A model generated the notes under the pieces. The model was not told the origin of the DNA. It searched no databases and saw only the letters and a list, made by a program, of their open reading frames with translations. The position numbers were made by a program, and so were the translations under genes. Positions 1 through 6,834 of a stretch of DNA of 14,174 bases are shown here, piece by piece. Position 1 is the stretch's first letter, and every line of letters starts with the position of its first letter. Origin of the DNA: DAOUAJ01 sp034433615 (GTDB lineage Bacteria > Chloroflexota > Anaerolineae > DUEN01); contig DAOUAJ010000305.1 of NCBI GenBank assembly GCA_034433615.1, positions 1 through 14,174 of the forward strand, given 5' to 3'.

Positions 1-98
1 AACCCGCACAACAACTTGTGAACTTTGGTCCGCCGCCGATCGCTTGGGATATCGTAGGCGATGACGTACAACCCTCGCCCGGCCGGTTGCGTACTCAT
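1..98 (-). CDS. cas2: Cas2, spacer-acquisition protein (5' part, cut by window edge)
   Basis: Cas2 is the small ferredoxin-fold dimer that bridges two Cas1 dimers in the spacer-integration complex. Only the first 32 codons are visible, starting at the ATG at 98-96 and running off the left edge. The translation contains the family's signature N-terminal beta strand and loop, LYVIAYDIPSDRRRTKV at residues 10-26. D16 sits at the conserved metal-binding aspartate, followed by the usual run of arginines. The N-terminus is about 8 residues longer than in many Cas2 proteins, which begin right at the first strand. A purine-rich ribosome site (AGGGGAG) precedes the ATG by a few bases and supports this start. 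The gene lies 63 bp downstream of cas1, with a hairpin in the gap, as expected for the last gene of an adaptation module. The identification is strong despite the truncation. No reading frame on the opposite strand shows any family signature here. Confidence 0.9.
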   Translation of the reverse strand, partial: MSTQPAGRGLYVIAYDIPSDRRRTKVHKLLCG

Positions 99-113
99 CC
101 CACTCCCCTAACA

Positions 114-139
114 CACCCTGCCTGCCGACAGGCAGGGTG
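114..139. repeat. Perfect 11-bp hairpin between cas1 and cas2
   Basis: The arms CACCCTGCCTG (114-124) and CAGGCAGGGTG (129-139) are exact inverse complements with a four-base CCGA loop. The hairpin lies between the cas1 stop and the cas2 ribosome site. On the transcribed (minus) strand no T-run follows it, so it is not a classical intrinsic terminator. It could still attenuate or protect the transcript. Equally, it could be a copy of a dispersed REP-like palindrome. Confidence 0.8.
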
Positions 140-161
140 CTACCTGCCACTGTTACCAGAC

Positions 162-1226
162 CTAACGCACCGTGAACGGCTCGTACCTGCCTATCTCACC
201 CGTCAGCATCTTGCTCAGGAGACGCACCTGCAGTTCGATGCACCGCCGGTAGGTAGCCCGATAATCAAACACCGGATGGTGAATCTCTTCGTTCAACCGC
301 TCCTCAAAGCGCCTCAGAAACTCCCGCCTGCCGTGATCCTTCAGCCGATAAGTCCCCATCTCCTCCACGAAGTCATCCTCCCCCAACATGCGATTGTTGA
401 CCAACGTCAGCACGACGGAGTCCACCACGATCGGCCGGAACTCTTCCATCAAATCCAGTGCCAGTGCCGGTTTGCCGTACTGCGAGGCATGGAGATACCC
501 CACGTAAGGATCCAGCCCCACAATGTTGATCGCACTCATGACCTGGTTCATCAGCAGCACGTAACCGAAGCTCAACAGGGCGTTGACCGGGTCACGCGGC
601 GGGCGGCGATTGCGCCCCGAGAAACTCAGATCGCCTCGCAGAAGACGGCCAAAGACGCGAAAGTAGGCCGACGCGCCGGTCCCTTCCAGACCTTGCAGTG
701 CTCCCCATGTGCTCTGGTGCTGAGGCGCTACCGGATCGAAGACCTCCCCTTCTTTGACCGCCAACTCCCGCACCTGTACCATCGCCTGGTGGATCTCCGC
801 TGCGGCCGCAGCCACCTCTTCATCTTCCAGCTTGCGATTGCTACGCAGCAACAAGGTGCGTTGATTGGCCAGCTTCCCCCAGACGAAGGCCTTGGCCAAC
901 GCCACGCGCGAGGGGTAGTCGTGGTGGACCTCGTGCTGGCGAATGCGCAGGAGCGCATTCTTGCTGAACTCCGGCGAGAGACGCCCACGAAACTGCCCGT
1001 GGGCCGTGCAGTAGCAGATGTCGGCCCGTTGCTCCAGTAGGGCCAGCACAGCGGGCGCCGTCAGCGTGCTGTCACCGTACACCACTACCTGGTCCACCTT
1101 GATCAGCGGCACGCGCACGCTACGTTTCTCCGTCCCTTGTTGGGGATCGCCCGGAATCTGCACCAGCAGGCAATCCCCCTCTTTACGCACTACCGAGCGC
1201 GGCTCGGTCAGATAAAGTGTAGTCAT
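162..1226 (-). CDS. cas1: Cas1, CRISPR integrase
   Basis: Cas1 is the metal-dependent integrase that, with Cas2, inserts new spacers at the leader end of a CRISPR array. The 354-residue product is of usual size. Residues 1-85 form the beta-rich N-terminal domain (ending in CYCTAHGQFRG), followed by the helical catalytic domain. The expected metal ligands can be placed by motif: E181 in LQGLEGTGASAYF, H246 in GYLH, and D258/E261 in LALDLMEEFRP. All are intact, so it should be active. The ATG at 1226-1224 is chosen because GAGGA lies just upstream. An in-frame TTG at 1244 would lengthen the N-terminus without family support. It follows cas4 after a 98-bp gap holding a heptamer repeat and precedes cas2. 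It is probably the adaptation gene of the I-D part of the locus, but by sharing crRNAs it may serve both effectors. Confidence 0.97.
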   Translation of the reverse strand: MTTLYLTEPRSVVRKEGDCLLVQIPGDPQQGTEKRSVRVPLIKVDQVVVYGDSTLTAPAVLALLEQRADICYCTAHGQFRGRLSPEFSKNALLRIRQHEVHHDYPSRVALAKAFVWGKLANQRTLLLRSNRKLEDEEVAAAAAEIHQAMVQVRELAVKEGEVFDPVAPQHQSTWGALQGLEGTGASAYFRVFGRLLRGDLSFSGRNRRPPRDPVNALLSFGYVLLMNQVMSAINIVGLDPYVGYLHASQYGKPALALDLMEEFRPIVVDSVVLTLVNNRMLGEDDFVEEMGTYRLKDHGRREFLRRFEERLNEEIHHPVFDYRATYRRCIELQVRLLSKMLTGEIGRYEPFTVR

Positions 1227-1249
1227 AGAGTCCTCAGTTTTCAATTACC

Positions 1250-1305
1250 GGTCACAGGTCGCAGGTCGCAGATCACAGGTCGCAGGCCACGGGTCACAGG
1301 TCACC
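1250..1305. repeat. Degenerate heptamer tandem repeat in the cas4-cas1 gap
   Basis: Eight consecutive 7-base units follow the pattern GGTCACA or GGTCGCA (examples at 1250, 1257, 1264, 1278 and 1292) with point changes in GATCACA, GGCCACG and GGTCACC. The array is flanked by two exact copies of the nonamer CAGTTTTCA (1235-1243 and 1305-1313), 70 bp apart. It fills most of the 98-bp gap upstream of cas1. The units are far too short to be CRISPR repeats. They look like slippage-prone intergenic sequence. Any regulatory role is unknown. Confidence 0.85.
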
Positions 1306-1324
1306 AGTTTTCAGGTGGCCGGCA

Positions 1325-1912
1325 CTATCCGATCAACTGATGAACCTCTCGCGGCAGGCAGATCGGCTCCAGGCTGCAATCCCGACACTTGGCCCACTTC
1401 TCCAGCGGTAAGGGCATCTGGCCTGTTTCCAGCAAGGCAAAGGCCCGGGCCACACTGGCCTGCGTCCGGGCCCGCAATTCCGGGGTGAAATCCACCCGCT
1501 CGCGCCGCCGTGAGCCGAAGTACCACAGGTAGCCACCCCGAACCGGCCGACCGATCCGCTCTTCCAGACACATCCCCTGGGCACAGAGTTGGATGTGGTC
1601 GTTTAGCCAGCGGCCCATCCGCCCGTGCTTGTACTCCACCGGATAGATCTCGCCGTCGGTCTCCTCCACCAGGTCAATGAATCCGCTCAGTCGCAGGGTA
1701 TCGGAGTAAACGTACACCCGCCGATGGCGAAGGGTGTCATCTTCCTGTTCTCGGCCGGCGGCGTGGGCCCGCTCGTGCTGCAACGTCCCTTCTAACACCG
1801 GAGCGTTGATCTCCATCTCGCCCAGGACGTACATGTACCAGAAGCGACGTTCGCAGTATTCCAGTTGGTTAAGCATCGAGATGGGAAGGTAGTCAGGTGG
1901 TTCCATCTGCAT
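1325..1912 (-). CDS. cas4: Cas4, RecB-like Fe-S exonuclease for prespacer processing
   Basis: Cas4 is an iron-sulfur, RecB-family nuclease that trims prespacers and helps select PAM and orientation before Cas1-Cas2 integration. The 195-residue product has the full set of family marks. C20 lies in EYCERRFWY, and the C-terminal trio C176, C179 and C185 lies in CRDCSLEPIC; together these four cysteines would bind the 4Fe-4S cluster. The nuclease core has H46 or H50, D80 (GFIDLV), E93 and K95 (YPVEYKHG) and Q108 in the RecB QhxxY-like position (QLCAQ). The first ATG after the preceding stop (1912-1910) is used, though the ATG at 1906 is equally possible. The ribosome site is weak, and since only one base separates it from the upstream gene's stop, translational coupling is likely. 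The long open frame extending upstream to 2575 is a shadow of the neighbouring RAMP gene. Type I-D systems normally carry cas4 next to cas1. Confidence 0.95.
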   Translation of the reverse strand: MQMEPPDYLPISMLNQLEYCERRFWYMYVLGEMEINAPVLEGTLQHERAHAAGREQEDDTLRHRRVYVYSDTLRLSGFIDLVEETDGEIYPVEYKHGRMGRWLNDHIQLCAQGMCLEERIGRPVRGGYLWYFGSRRRERVDFTPELRARTQASVARAFALLETGQMPLPLEKWAKCRDCSLEPICLPREVHQLIG

Positions 1913-1913
1913 C

Positions 1914-2738
1914 TCAGGCGCGGCTCCAGAGGCCATACTCCCCGATCCGTACAGATAGCTGATCTTTTGCCACCGCGCCCGGCTCCCAACAAATCTCGGC
2001 GGCCGACAGACGCTGGCCGTGGCGATCGGCATCGCGTGTCTCGCGACCGACCAACGGCGCCAAAGGGCCATCGGCAACCACAGCGTTGGGCCCCACTGCG
2101 AGTGCATGAGCCAGCAACCTGGATTTGTCCGGTAATTTGCCCGGCAAACGCAGGACAGGCCGCTCGCTGTCCAGTTGCATGGCATACAGGCCGAAAAACG
2201 GCCCGTCATCCTGCGCGATGGCAACCGGCTCGGCCCGTCCCCAGCCGTAGGTGCGTTCGCCGCCGACCTGCAGCCGGCCGAGCGCCTGGCACCAGGGCAA
2301 CGAGCAATCCGTCCGCTCGAAGACGTAGCCCACCAGGTAAACTGGCCGGCCGTCGCGCGTGGCCGGCGCGATGAACTCGGTCTCGTGGAGGCTCCCCTCC
2401 TCCGCGGCATTGCGACCGTAGTCCAGCGCAGTGCCGGCGTAGGAGCCCAGGTAACGCCAGGCGAACTCGTCGGGATCGTCCCAGGGCCAGAGGTCCACTT
2501 CCTCGCCGACCGCCGGGTAGAAGTAGCTGAAGGCCAGCTCGTCGTTGACGCGGCGGCCGACGGCAGGATAATCACCGCCCAGGGCGGGATCGTCGCGGGT
2601 CAGCCGGGCAGCGAGCGCGCCCCACAGCGATTTGCCGGTGAGGTAAGGCCGCGCCCGCTGCACGTTGCCCAACTGGCCGGCCCCCACGTGCAACGGCGTC
2701 AACAGGCGCAGGACGATCTTGTAAGCGGTCCAGGTCAT
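1914..2738 (-). CDS. Cas5/Cmr3-like RAMP protein of the type III module
   Basis: This is a RAMP (repeat-associated mysterious protein) fold subunit, most probably the Cas5-group (Cmr3-like) protein that caps the crRNA 5' end in a type III effector. Residues 9-45 show a typical RAMP start (LRLLTPLHVGAG, then PYLTGKSLWGALAARL). Residues 156-172 hold a glycine-rich loop, VGGERTYGWGR, characteristic of the family. Length is 274 aa. No other gene here supplies a type III Cas5, and the position at the end of a cmr1-cmr6-cas10-cmr4-cmr5 series fits type III-C. The start at 2738 follows a good GAGAGGTGAGC ribosome site. Oddly, it is set apart from cmr5 by a 101-bp repeat-bearing gap but abuts cas4. 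The RAMP call is firm; the Cas5/Cmr3 subgroup is inferred. It could instead be another Cas7-like paralogue. Confidence 0.7.
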   Translation of the reverse strand: MTWTAYKIVLRLLTPLHVGAGQLGNVQRARPYLTGKSLWGALAARLTRDDPALGGDYPAVGRRVNDELAFSYFYPAVGEEVDLWPWDDPDEFAWRYLGSYAGTALDYGRNAAEEGSLHETEFIAPATRDGRPVYLVGYVFERTDCSLPWCQALGRLQVGGERTYGWGRAEPVAIAQDDGPFFGLYAMQLDSERPVLRLPGKLPDKSRLLAHALAVGPNAVVADGPLAPLVGRETRDADRHGQRLSAAEICWEPGAVAKDQLSVRIGEYGLWSRA

Positions 2739-2790
2739 TGCTCACCTCTCTTGAAAAATGCTGAGAAACGTAGCATAAGATTTATCTTGT

Positions 2791-2847
2791 GCTCACAGGC
2801 TCACAGGCTCACAGGCTGAAGCCTGTGCTACGTTCTGTGCTACGTTC
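2791..2847. repeat. Octamer triplet, small hairpin and 12-bp duplication downstream of cmr5
   Basis: Three structures are packed together. GCTCACAG is repeated exactly three times at 2791-2814. A 7-bp stem with a TGAA loop (CACAGGC/GCCTGTG) spans 2810-2827. The 12-mer TGTGCTACGTTC is duplicated in tandem at 2824-2835 and 2836-2847, the second copy covering the cmr5 stop codon. The rest of the 2739-2839 gap holds only the ribosome site of the next gene and an AT-richer stretch at about 2752-2790. Confidence 0.8.
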
Positions 2848-3220
2848 GTGCTTTGGCGCCGTAGCGCACGTAGATCAGCGTCTGTTCCCACACCTGCTTG
2901 ACCAGGAGAAGGGTGTCCAGGTCTCCTGCGATGTGCTCGGTGACGAAGCGGAGCGCGTCCTGCGCCTGATCCGGCGGCGCCGGCTGCTGCACCACCTCTT
3001 GCGCTGCCAGCCCGAGCAATTGCCGGCGCGCGAAAGGTGCGATCTTGGCGTCGGTGCTGCTGCGGGAATAGAGGAACAGGGTTGCGGCATAGACGCCGTT
3101 CTCCTGCAAAACGCCCAGGGCTTTAGTGGCCAGATTGTCCACCTCGGCGGACTTGAAAGACATGGTGTCGGCGATGATCTGTTGGGCCGTCTGTGCGGCC
3201 AGGGTGTCCAGGTTACGCAT
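2840..3220 (-). CDS. cmr5: Cmr5 / Cas11-type small subunit of the type III effector
   Basis: Cmr5 is the small, all-helical Cas11-group subunit that lines the inner face of the type III effector filament. The 126-residue product is predicted helical throughout. It matches the Cmr5 pattern of an early Ala-rich helix, then ATKALGVLQENGVYAATLFLY (about residues 31-51), in which the GVLQENGxYA turn is the most telling part. It overlaps the end of cmr4 by 8 bp, with GGAGGTGAGCC directly upstream of its ATG, so the two are translationally coupled. Its stop codon sits inside a 12-bp tandem duplication, so the last three or four residues (ART and the TAG) may be of recent origin. Position right after cmr4 and downstream of cas10 supports the assignment over a generic helical protein. 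Confidence 0.88.
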   Translation of the reverse strand: MRNLDTLAAQTAQQIIADTMSFKSAEVDNLATKALGVLQENGVYAATLFLYSRSSTDAKIAPFARRQLLGLAAQEVVQQPAPPDQAQDALRFVTEHIAGDLDTLLLVKQVWEQTLIYVRYGAKART

Positions 3221-4142
3221 GGCTCACCTCCCAATCGGCTATCAGCCGGATGCGGCCAAAGCCGCGCGTGCCCATGCCCCCGATGCCCAGGTATTCCGCC
3301 AGGCGCAGCCCCCCTTTGACCACATCGAGAGGGCGTTCGTGCCTGAACTCTGTGGCTTTGGGGTGGTCCTTGGGGAAGGGCTGCTCCCGCTCGCGATAAT
3401 TGTCCTCCACCACGTCGCACCACAGCCAACTGGCGCGCGGCAGCGCCTCGTAGGTGAAGAGCGCGCCCTCTTTGGCCGCGCCGGTGGCGGGGTCAATGCT
3501 GACCGAGGTGCGCACCTCCAGGTTGCTGTTGACGATCTGGGAGAAGAGGCCGTCCTCCACCAGGGCCAGCCGGCCGGCCACGTCGTCCCAGTTCTGAACG
3601 GTTTTCCCGGTCAGCTCAATCTTCATCTCCCCGGCCTTGTGCTCCAGCAGCAGCCAGCCCAGGTTCAGCGGTTTGGCCCATCCGGCCAGGGTGGTGGCGA
3701 ACTGGTCGCGGGCCAGGTCGGGCGCGGCGGCCACAGTAAAGCCGGCCTGTTCCAGCCGTAATCGGGTCGTCACCCAGATCGGCCCGGCCATCGAATGCAC
3801 CGGGAAGAGCAGCAGTTGAGCGTCGGCCAGGCTGACGGTGCCGGCGTTGCCCCCGTCGGCCCCGCGGATGTTGCCGAAGGTGTAGCAGATGGGGCATTTG
3901 GCATCGCCGCAGTGCTTTTTCTCCGGCTTTTCACCGCCCCCCTGTCCGGCGCACTGGGGCTTCTCGTAGCGCATCGCGGCATAAGAGCGGGCCGCGCCGG
4001 CCAGCGAGGTGCCAGGGATCTTGGGCAGGTTGGTGCCCGGCTCGCGGGCGATGCTCAAATCCACCCGGCCCAGGCGATAGCCGCCCGTGCCGATGTGGAC
4101 GGGGTCCAGAGTCATCAGGACAAAACGTTGCAGGGTGTACAT
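3213..4142 (-). CDS. cmr4: Cmr4, Cas7-type backbone RNase subunit
   Basis: Cmr4 is the Cas7-group subunit repeated along the type III backbone. In the family it cuts target RNA at 6-nt intervals with a conserved aspartate. In this 309-residue protein the N-terminal motif DPVHIGTG (13-20) is followed by RVDLSIARE. D28 falls at the catalytic aspartate, and LPKIPGTSLAGAAR (39-52) forms the RAMP helix. C64, C78, C83 and C86 (the last two in CPICYTFG) form a likely zinc site. A glycine-rich loop, GIGGMGTRGFGR, lies near the C-terminus. The start is preceded by GGAGGAGG, and only one base separates it from the cas10 stop. All key residues are intact, so this complex should cut RNA. The gene closely resembles type III-B Cmr4, but the neighbours point to III-C. 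Confidence 0.93.
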   Translation of the reverse strand: MYTLQRFVLMTLDPVHIGTGGYRLGRVDLSIAREPGTNLPKIPGTSLAGAARSYAAMRYEKPQCAGQGGGEKPEKKHCGDAKCPICYTFGNIRGADGGNAGTVSLADAQLLLFPVHSMAGPIWVTTRLRLEQAGFTVAAAPDLARDQFATTLAGWAKPLNLGWLLLEHKAGEMKIELTGKTVQNWDDVAGRLALVEDGLFSQIVNSNLEVRTSVSIDPATGAAKEGALFTYEALPRASWLWCDVVEDNYREREQPFPKDHPKATEFRHERPLDVVKGGLRLAEYLGIGGMGTRGFGRIRLIADWEVSHA

Positions 4143-4143
4143 T

Positions 4144-6834
4144 CTACGCCTCCTCCGGTTGCGGTTTTTCCTTGTGAATGGTCAGATGGATTTCCAGCAC
4201 GTCGGCCAGCAGGCCGATGAGGGCGGCCTGCTCCAGGGCCGGGGTGTAAACTTGCGCCTCACGCAGCACATCGCCCACAAATTGCCTGAAAGTGGGGGAT
4301 ACGCTCAGCGTGCCGGTCGGTTGCTCCCAGGCGCGGCGTTTGCCTTCGATCAGCGCCTCGACTGTGTGGATTTGGGAACGGGTCAGACGGCGGATCTCGC
4401 GCCAGACCTGCTCGAAGGCGTCCATCTCCTCCAGCAGGTAGGGGCGTTGCCGCTTGCCCACGCCCAGCCGCTGGCCGTCGCCGCCATAGGCCACCTCGAA
4501 GCGCCGGCCGCCGGCGTCCAGGTACTCGAAATCGAAGATGGAAGGGGTGAAGGCGACAATCTCGCCGGGCCGCAAGTCGCAGACATGCACCCAGTGCTCG
4601 CCGTCCGGCCCGACGAACCAGCGTTTGCGGTCGGTTGGCTTGCCTGCCACCTGCCAGTAGGGATACCAGACGTCGGGGGTTTTCCCGTCGCCCATGACGG
4701 TGGGAACCCTGACGACGATTTCCCTCTCCCCGATCCGCAACTTTACGTCCAGCGCGCTCGGCCAGCCGTCCTCCAACGGGTTTTGCGGAGTCAATTCCTT
4801 TACCTCTGCGCGAACGGTCTGGACTGGGTAACGCAGCATCCGCCGGCCGGCGTCGAGGATGGCGGCCAGCGGTGTGCGCCGGCCGGCATAGACCACGTCC
4901 AGGGTGAGGGGCAGGCGGTTGCGCACCTTGCCCATCTCGGTCTCGTATTTCCCCTTGATGGCCTGGGCCACGGCCAGGGCCTTGTGCGCCGGGACCAGCG
5001 CCATGAAGGTGCGGGGTTCGGCCAGGATGGGGATGGCGGGGGTGTAGGTGTCGGGTAACGGGCGTACTTTTTCCACCACCATCGTGCCCCAGATCTTGTT
5101 CCTGCCGCCGTAGCCGACCGGTTCCTCGACCGTGATCGGCCGGCGCTGCTCTTTGGCCTCGTTCAAAGCCTGTTCTACCGACCGGCCCAACTGCTCCGGT
5201 TTGGTCAGGTAGTCCAGGTTATCGCAGGTGATGAAGCGCTTGTTGTCGCTGTCCCAGACCACGCTGAGACGAACGCCGTTGAGGGCCAGTTCGTAGGTGT
5301 GGAAGGGGCCCAGGTCGAGGCGACGACGGTTCTGGGGGATGATCTCCAGGCGCGGGGCCGGCTGAGGTAGGAGCGGACCTCCGTCAGGCCCGCGCTCATC
5401 GAGAGCGGTTTGCCAGAAGGTGCGCGTGGTCTCCCAGACGCGGCGGATGCGGGCGAAGGAGGGGTTCTTTCGGGCCACATTTGCCTTGTTCGGCGAACTA
5501 TCCTGGGCGGGGTCTGTGACCGTGAGGGTCTGGACCAGCATACCATCCAGCCATCGCTCCAGGTCGAACTGCCCTACCACAAGCGCCAGCCGGCCGTTTT
5601 CGTCGGCAACCTCGTCGGTCCAGATGGTCGTATCAAGTTTGCTTGTTGCCCACTCCTTTGCGCGGTCGGCCCGGCGCTGCTCGCAGATGTCGCAGACTTT
5701 GCGTGACTGCGCTTTGGGGCTTGGCCCCTGGGGACGCAGGCCGCAAACGGGGCAGATTTCTTGTTGCCTGCTCCACTGCTGCTCAACCCAGGCGGGATCG
5801 GCCGCACTCACGACGGGTTCAAGATGATCAGGAACGGGGGGGATTTCGTCATTACCCTGCCGCTGCGGGTCCTGTCCCCACCAGGGTTTGCCGTCTATCC
5901 GGATGGTCGGGACGGCCTCGCCTTCCAGTCGGCTTCGGACCTGATCCAGGATGCGGTCACGCAGGGTTTTGCCCCTATCCTGCAAAGCTAGCAGGCCCAG
6001 GGAATTACAGCCCGGCACCACAAAGATGCTGCCGTCCTCGTCGCGGTAGACCTCGGTGCCCAAAGGATACTCCACTTCCAGCAGATCACGGACTTGGTCC
6101 AATGCTTCATTGAGAAGTTTTCGCCGGGCCAGGAGATCGGGGAGATGATGGCTCTGGGCAAAGAAGGACAATCCGTCGAAGCGGATGCTCAGGAGCCGCC
6201 AGCGGAGATCAGCGGGGTCGCTTGGCCGGTAGCCGAGCAGCGCGCCGGCGAGGGCGGCTTTGTATAGCGCGGCGACGAGACCGGACCAATCCCAGAGGGT
6301 GATTTCGTTTTCCGGGCGTCGCGTCTCGCCTAATGCCTTCGAGAATGCCTGCCGGACAGCCAGATTGAAAATGGTTCGCTCAGTGAGATTGGCATAGGGC
6401 AACCCCTTCAAGTTGGCTGTCAATCCGTTCAGCGGGAGCTGCTCGAAGCCATAGGCTGTGCTCATGCGCGTGTCCGAAGCTGGCTGCTTGCCAGTGCGAT
6501 CGGCTTCCTCTTTCTCAATATGCGCCGCAGCATGACAACGCCCCAGTACCCGTAGGAGCCAGGGGTGACTGGCGTCACTCACGACCGCCGGTCTCGCTTG
6601 CTCTACCAGGGTTTTTAGCGCAACCGACTCCCCCAGTAGATTGAAAAGCGGCGCAGTAGCAAGTAGCGAGGAGTACGCAGTTTTGTATTGGTATTTGTAA
6701 CCGGGCGGGCGGTCATTCGCCTGGTTGATGAGATGCTCATCGGTGCATTTCCCCATGTCGTGCAGCCACGCCGCTGCCTCGGCCAGCAAGAGCGCGTTGC
6801 GATGTAGCTTCAGGATTTCGAGATCGTTGCTCAT
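4144..6834 (-). CDS. cas10: Cas10 large subunit, Csx11-like (type III-C), HD intact, palm motifs degenerate
   Basis: This is the large subunit of a type III effector. The 896-residue protein begins with an HD nuclease domain: WLHDMGK with H25 and D26, plus H90, H101 and H105. A first palm-like domain follows (LLSIRFDGLSFF at 214-225, then YRDEDGSIFVVPG at 263-275). A zinc finger comes next (C361, C364, C381, C384). The second palm-like domain starts LALVVGQFDLERW (416-428). Its GGDD site should lie at 603-615, where the sequence reads ILAEPRTFMALVP. The flanking FMALVPAHKAL aligns well with active Cas10, yet GGDD itself is gone. Both palms therefore look catalytically dead, as described for the III-C Csx11/MTH326 group. 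Inference: ssDNA cleavage by HD is possible, cyclic oligoadenylate synthesis is unlikely. It overlaps the upstream gene by ATGA and has a strong AAGGGAGG site. The III-B Cmr2 alternative is disfavoured by the lost GGDD. Confidence 0.9.
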   Translation of the reverse strand: MSNDLEILKLHRNALLLAEAAAWLHDMGKCTDEHLINQANDRPPGYKYQYKTAYSSLLATAPLFNLLGESVALKTLVEQARPAVVSDASHPWLLRVLGRCHAAAHIEKEEADRTGKQPASDTRMSTAYGFEQLPLNGLTANLKGLPYANLTERTIFNLAVRQAFSKALGETRRPENEITLWDWSGLVAALYKAALAGALLGYRPSDPADLRWRLLSIRFDGLSFFAQSHHLPDLLARRKLLNEALDQVRDLLEVEYPLGTEVYRDEDGSIFVVPGCNSLGLLALQDRGKTLRDRILDQVRSRLEGEAVPTIRIDGKPWWGQDPQRQGNDEIPPVPDHLEPVVSAADPAWVEQQWSRQQEICPVCGLRPQGPSPKAQSRKVCDICEQRRADRAKEWATSKLDTTIWTDEVADENGRLALVVGQFDLERWLDGMLVQTLTVTDPAQDSSPNKANVARKNPSFARIRRVWETTRTFWQTALDERGPDGGPLLPQPAPRLEIIPQNRRRLDLGPFHTYELALNGVRLSVVWDSDNKRFITCDNLDYLTKPEQLGRSVEQALNEAKEQRRPITVEEPVGYGGRNKIWGTMVVEKVRPLPDTYTPAIPILAEPRTFMALVPAHKALAVAQAIKGKYETEMGKVRNRLPLTLDVVYAGRRTPLAAILDAGRRMLRYPVQTVRAEVKELTPQNPLEDGWPSALDVKLRIGEREIVVRVPTVMGDGKTPDVWYPYWQVAGKPTDRKRWFVGPDGEHWVHVCDLRPGEIVAFTPSIFDFEYLDAGGRRFEVAYGGDGQRLGVGKRQRPYLLEEMDAFEQVWREIRRLTRSQIHTVEALIEGKRRAWEQPTGTLSVSPTFRQFVGDVLREAQVYTPALEQAALIGLLADVLEIHLTIHKEKPQPEEA

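Noticed and set aside
114..139. Intrinsic terminator
   Set aside because: No T-run follows on the transcribed strand, nor after the palindrome at 10214-10248. Both are reported only as inverted repeats.
18..1040. Long plus-strand open frame opposite cas1
   Set aside because: It shows no family motif, overlaps both cas2 and cas1, and is explained by GC-rich antisense codon bias. The same applies to 4087-5058, 9996-11021, 13287-14105 and other plus-strand frames.
1250..1305. Possible CRISPR array
   Set aside because: The units are 7 bases long, contiguous and degenerate, with no spacers. The tracts at 2791 and 9268 fail for the same reason. No 23-40-base direct repeats with regular unique spacers were seen.
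1913..2575. N-terminal fusion of cas4 to a large upstream domain
   Set aside because: The extra residues are a low-complexity, Arg/Pro-rich shadow of the RAMP gene in another frame. The real Cas4 begins at 1912 or 1906.
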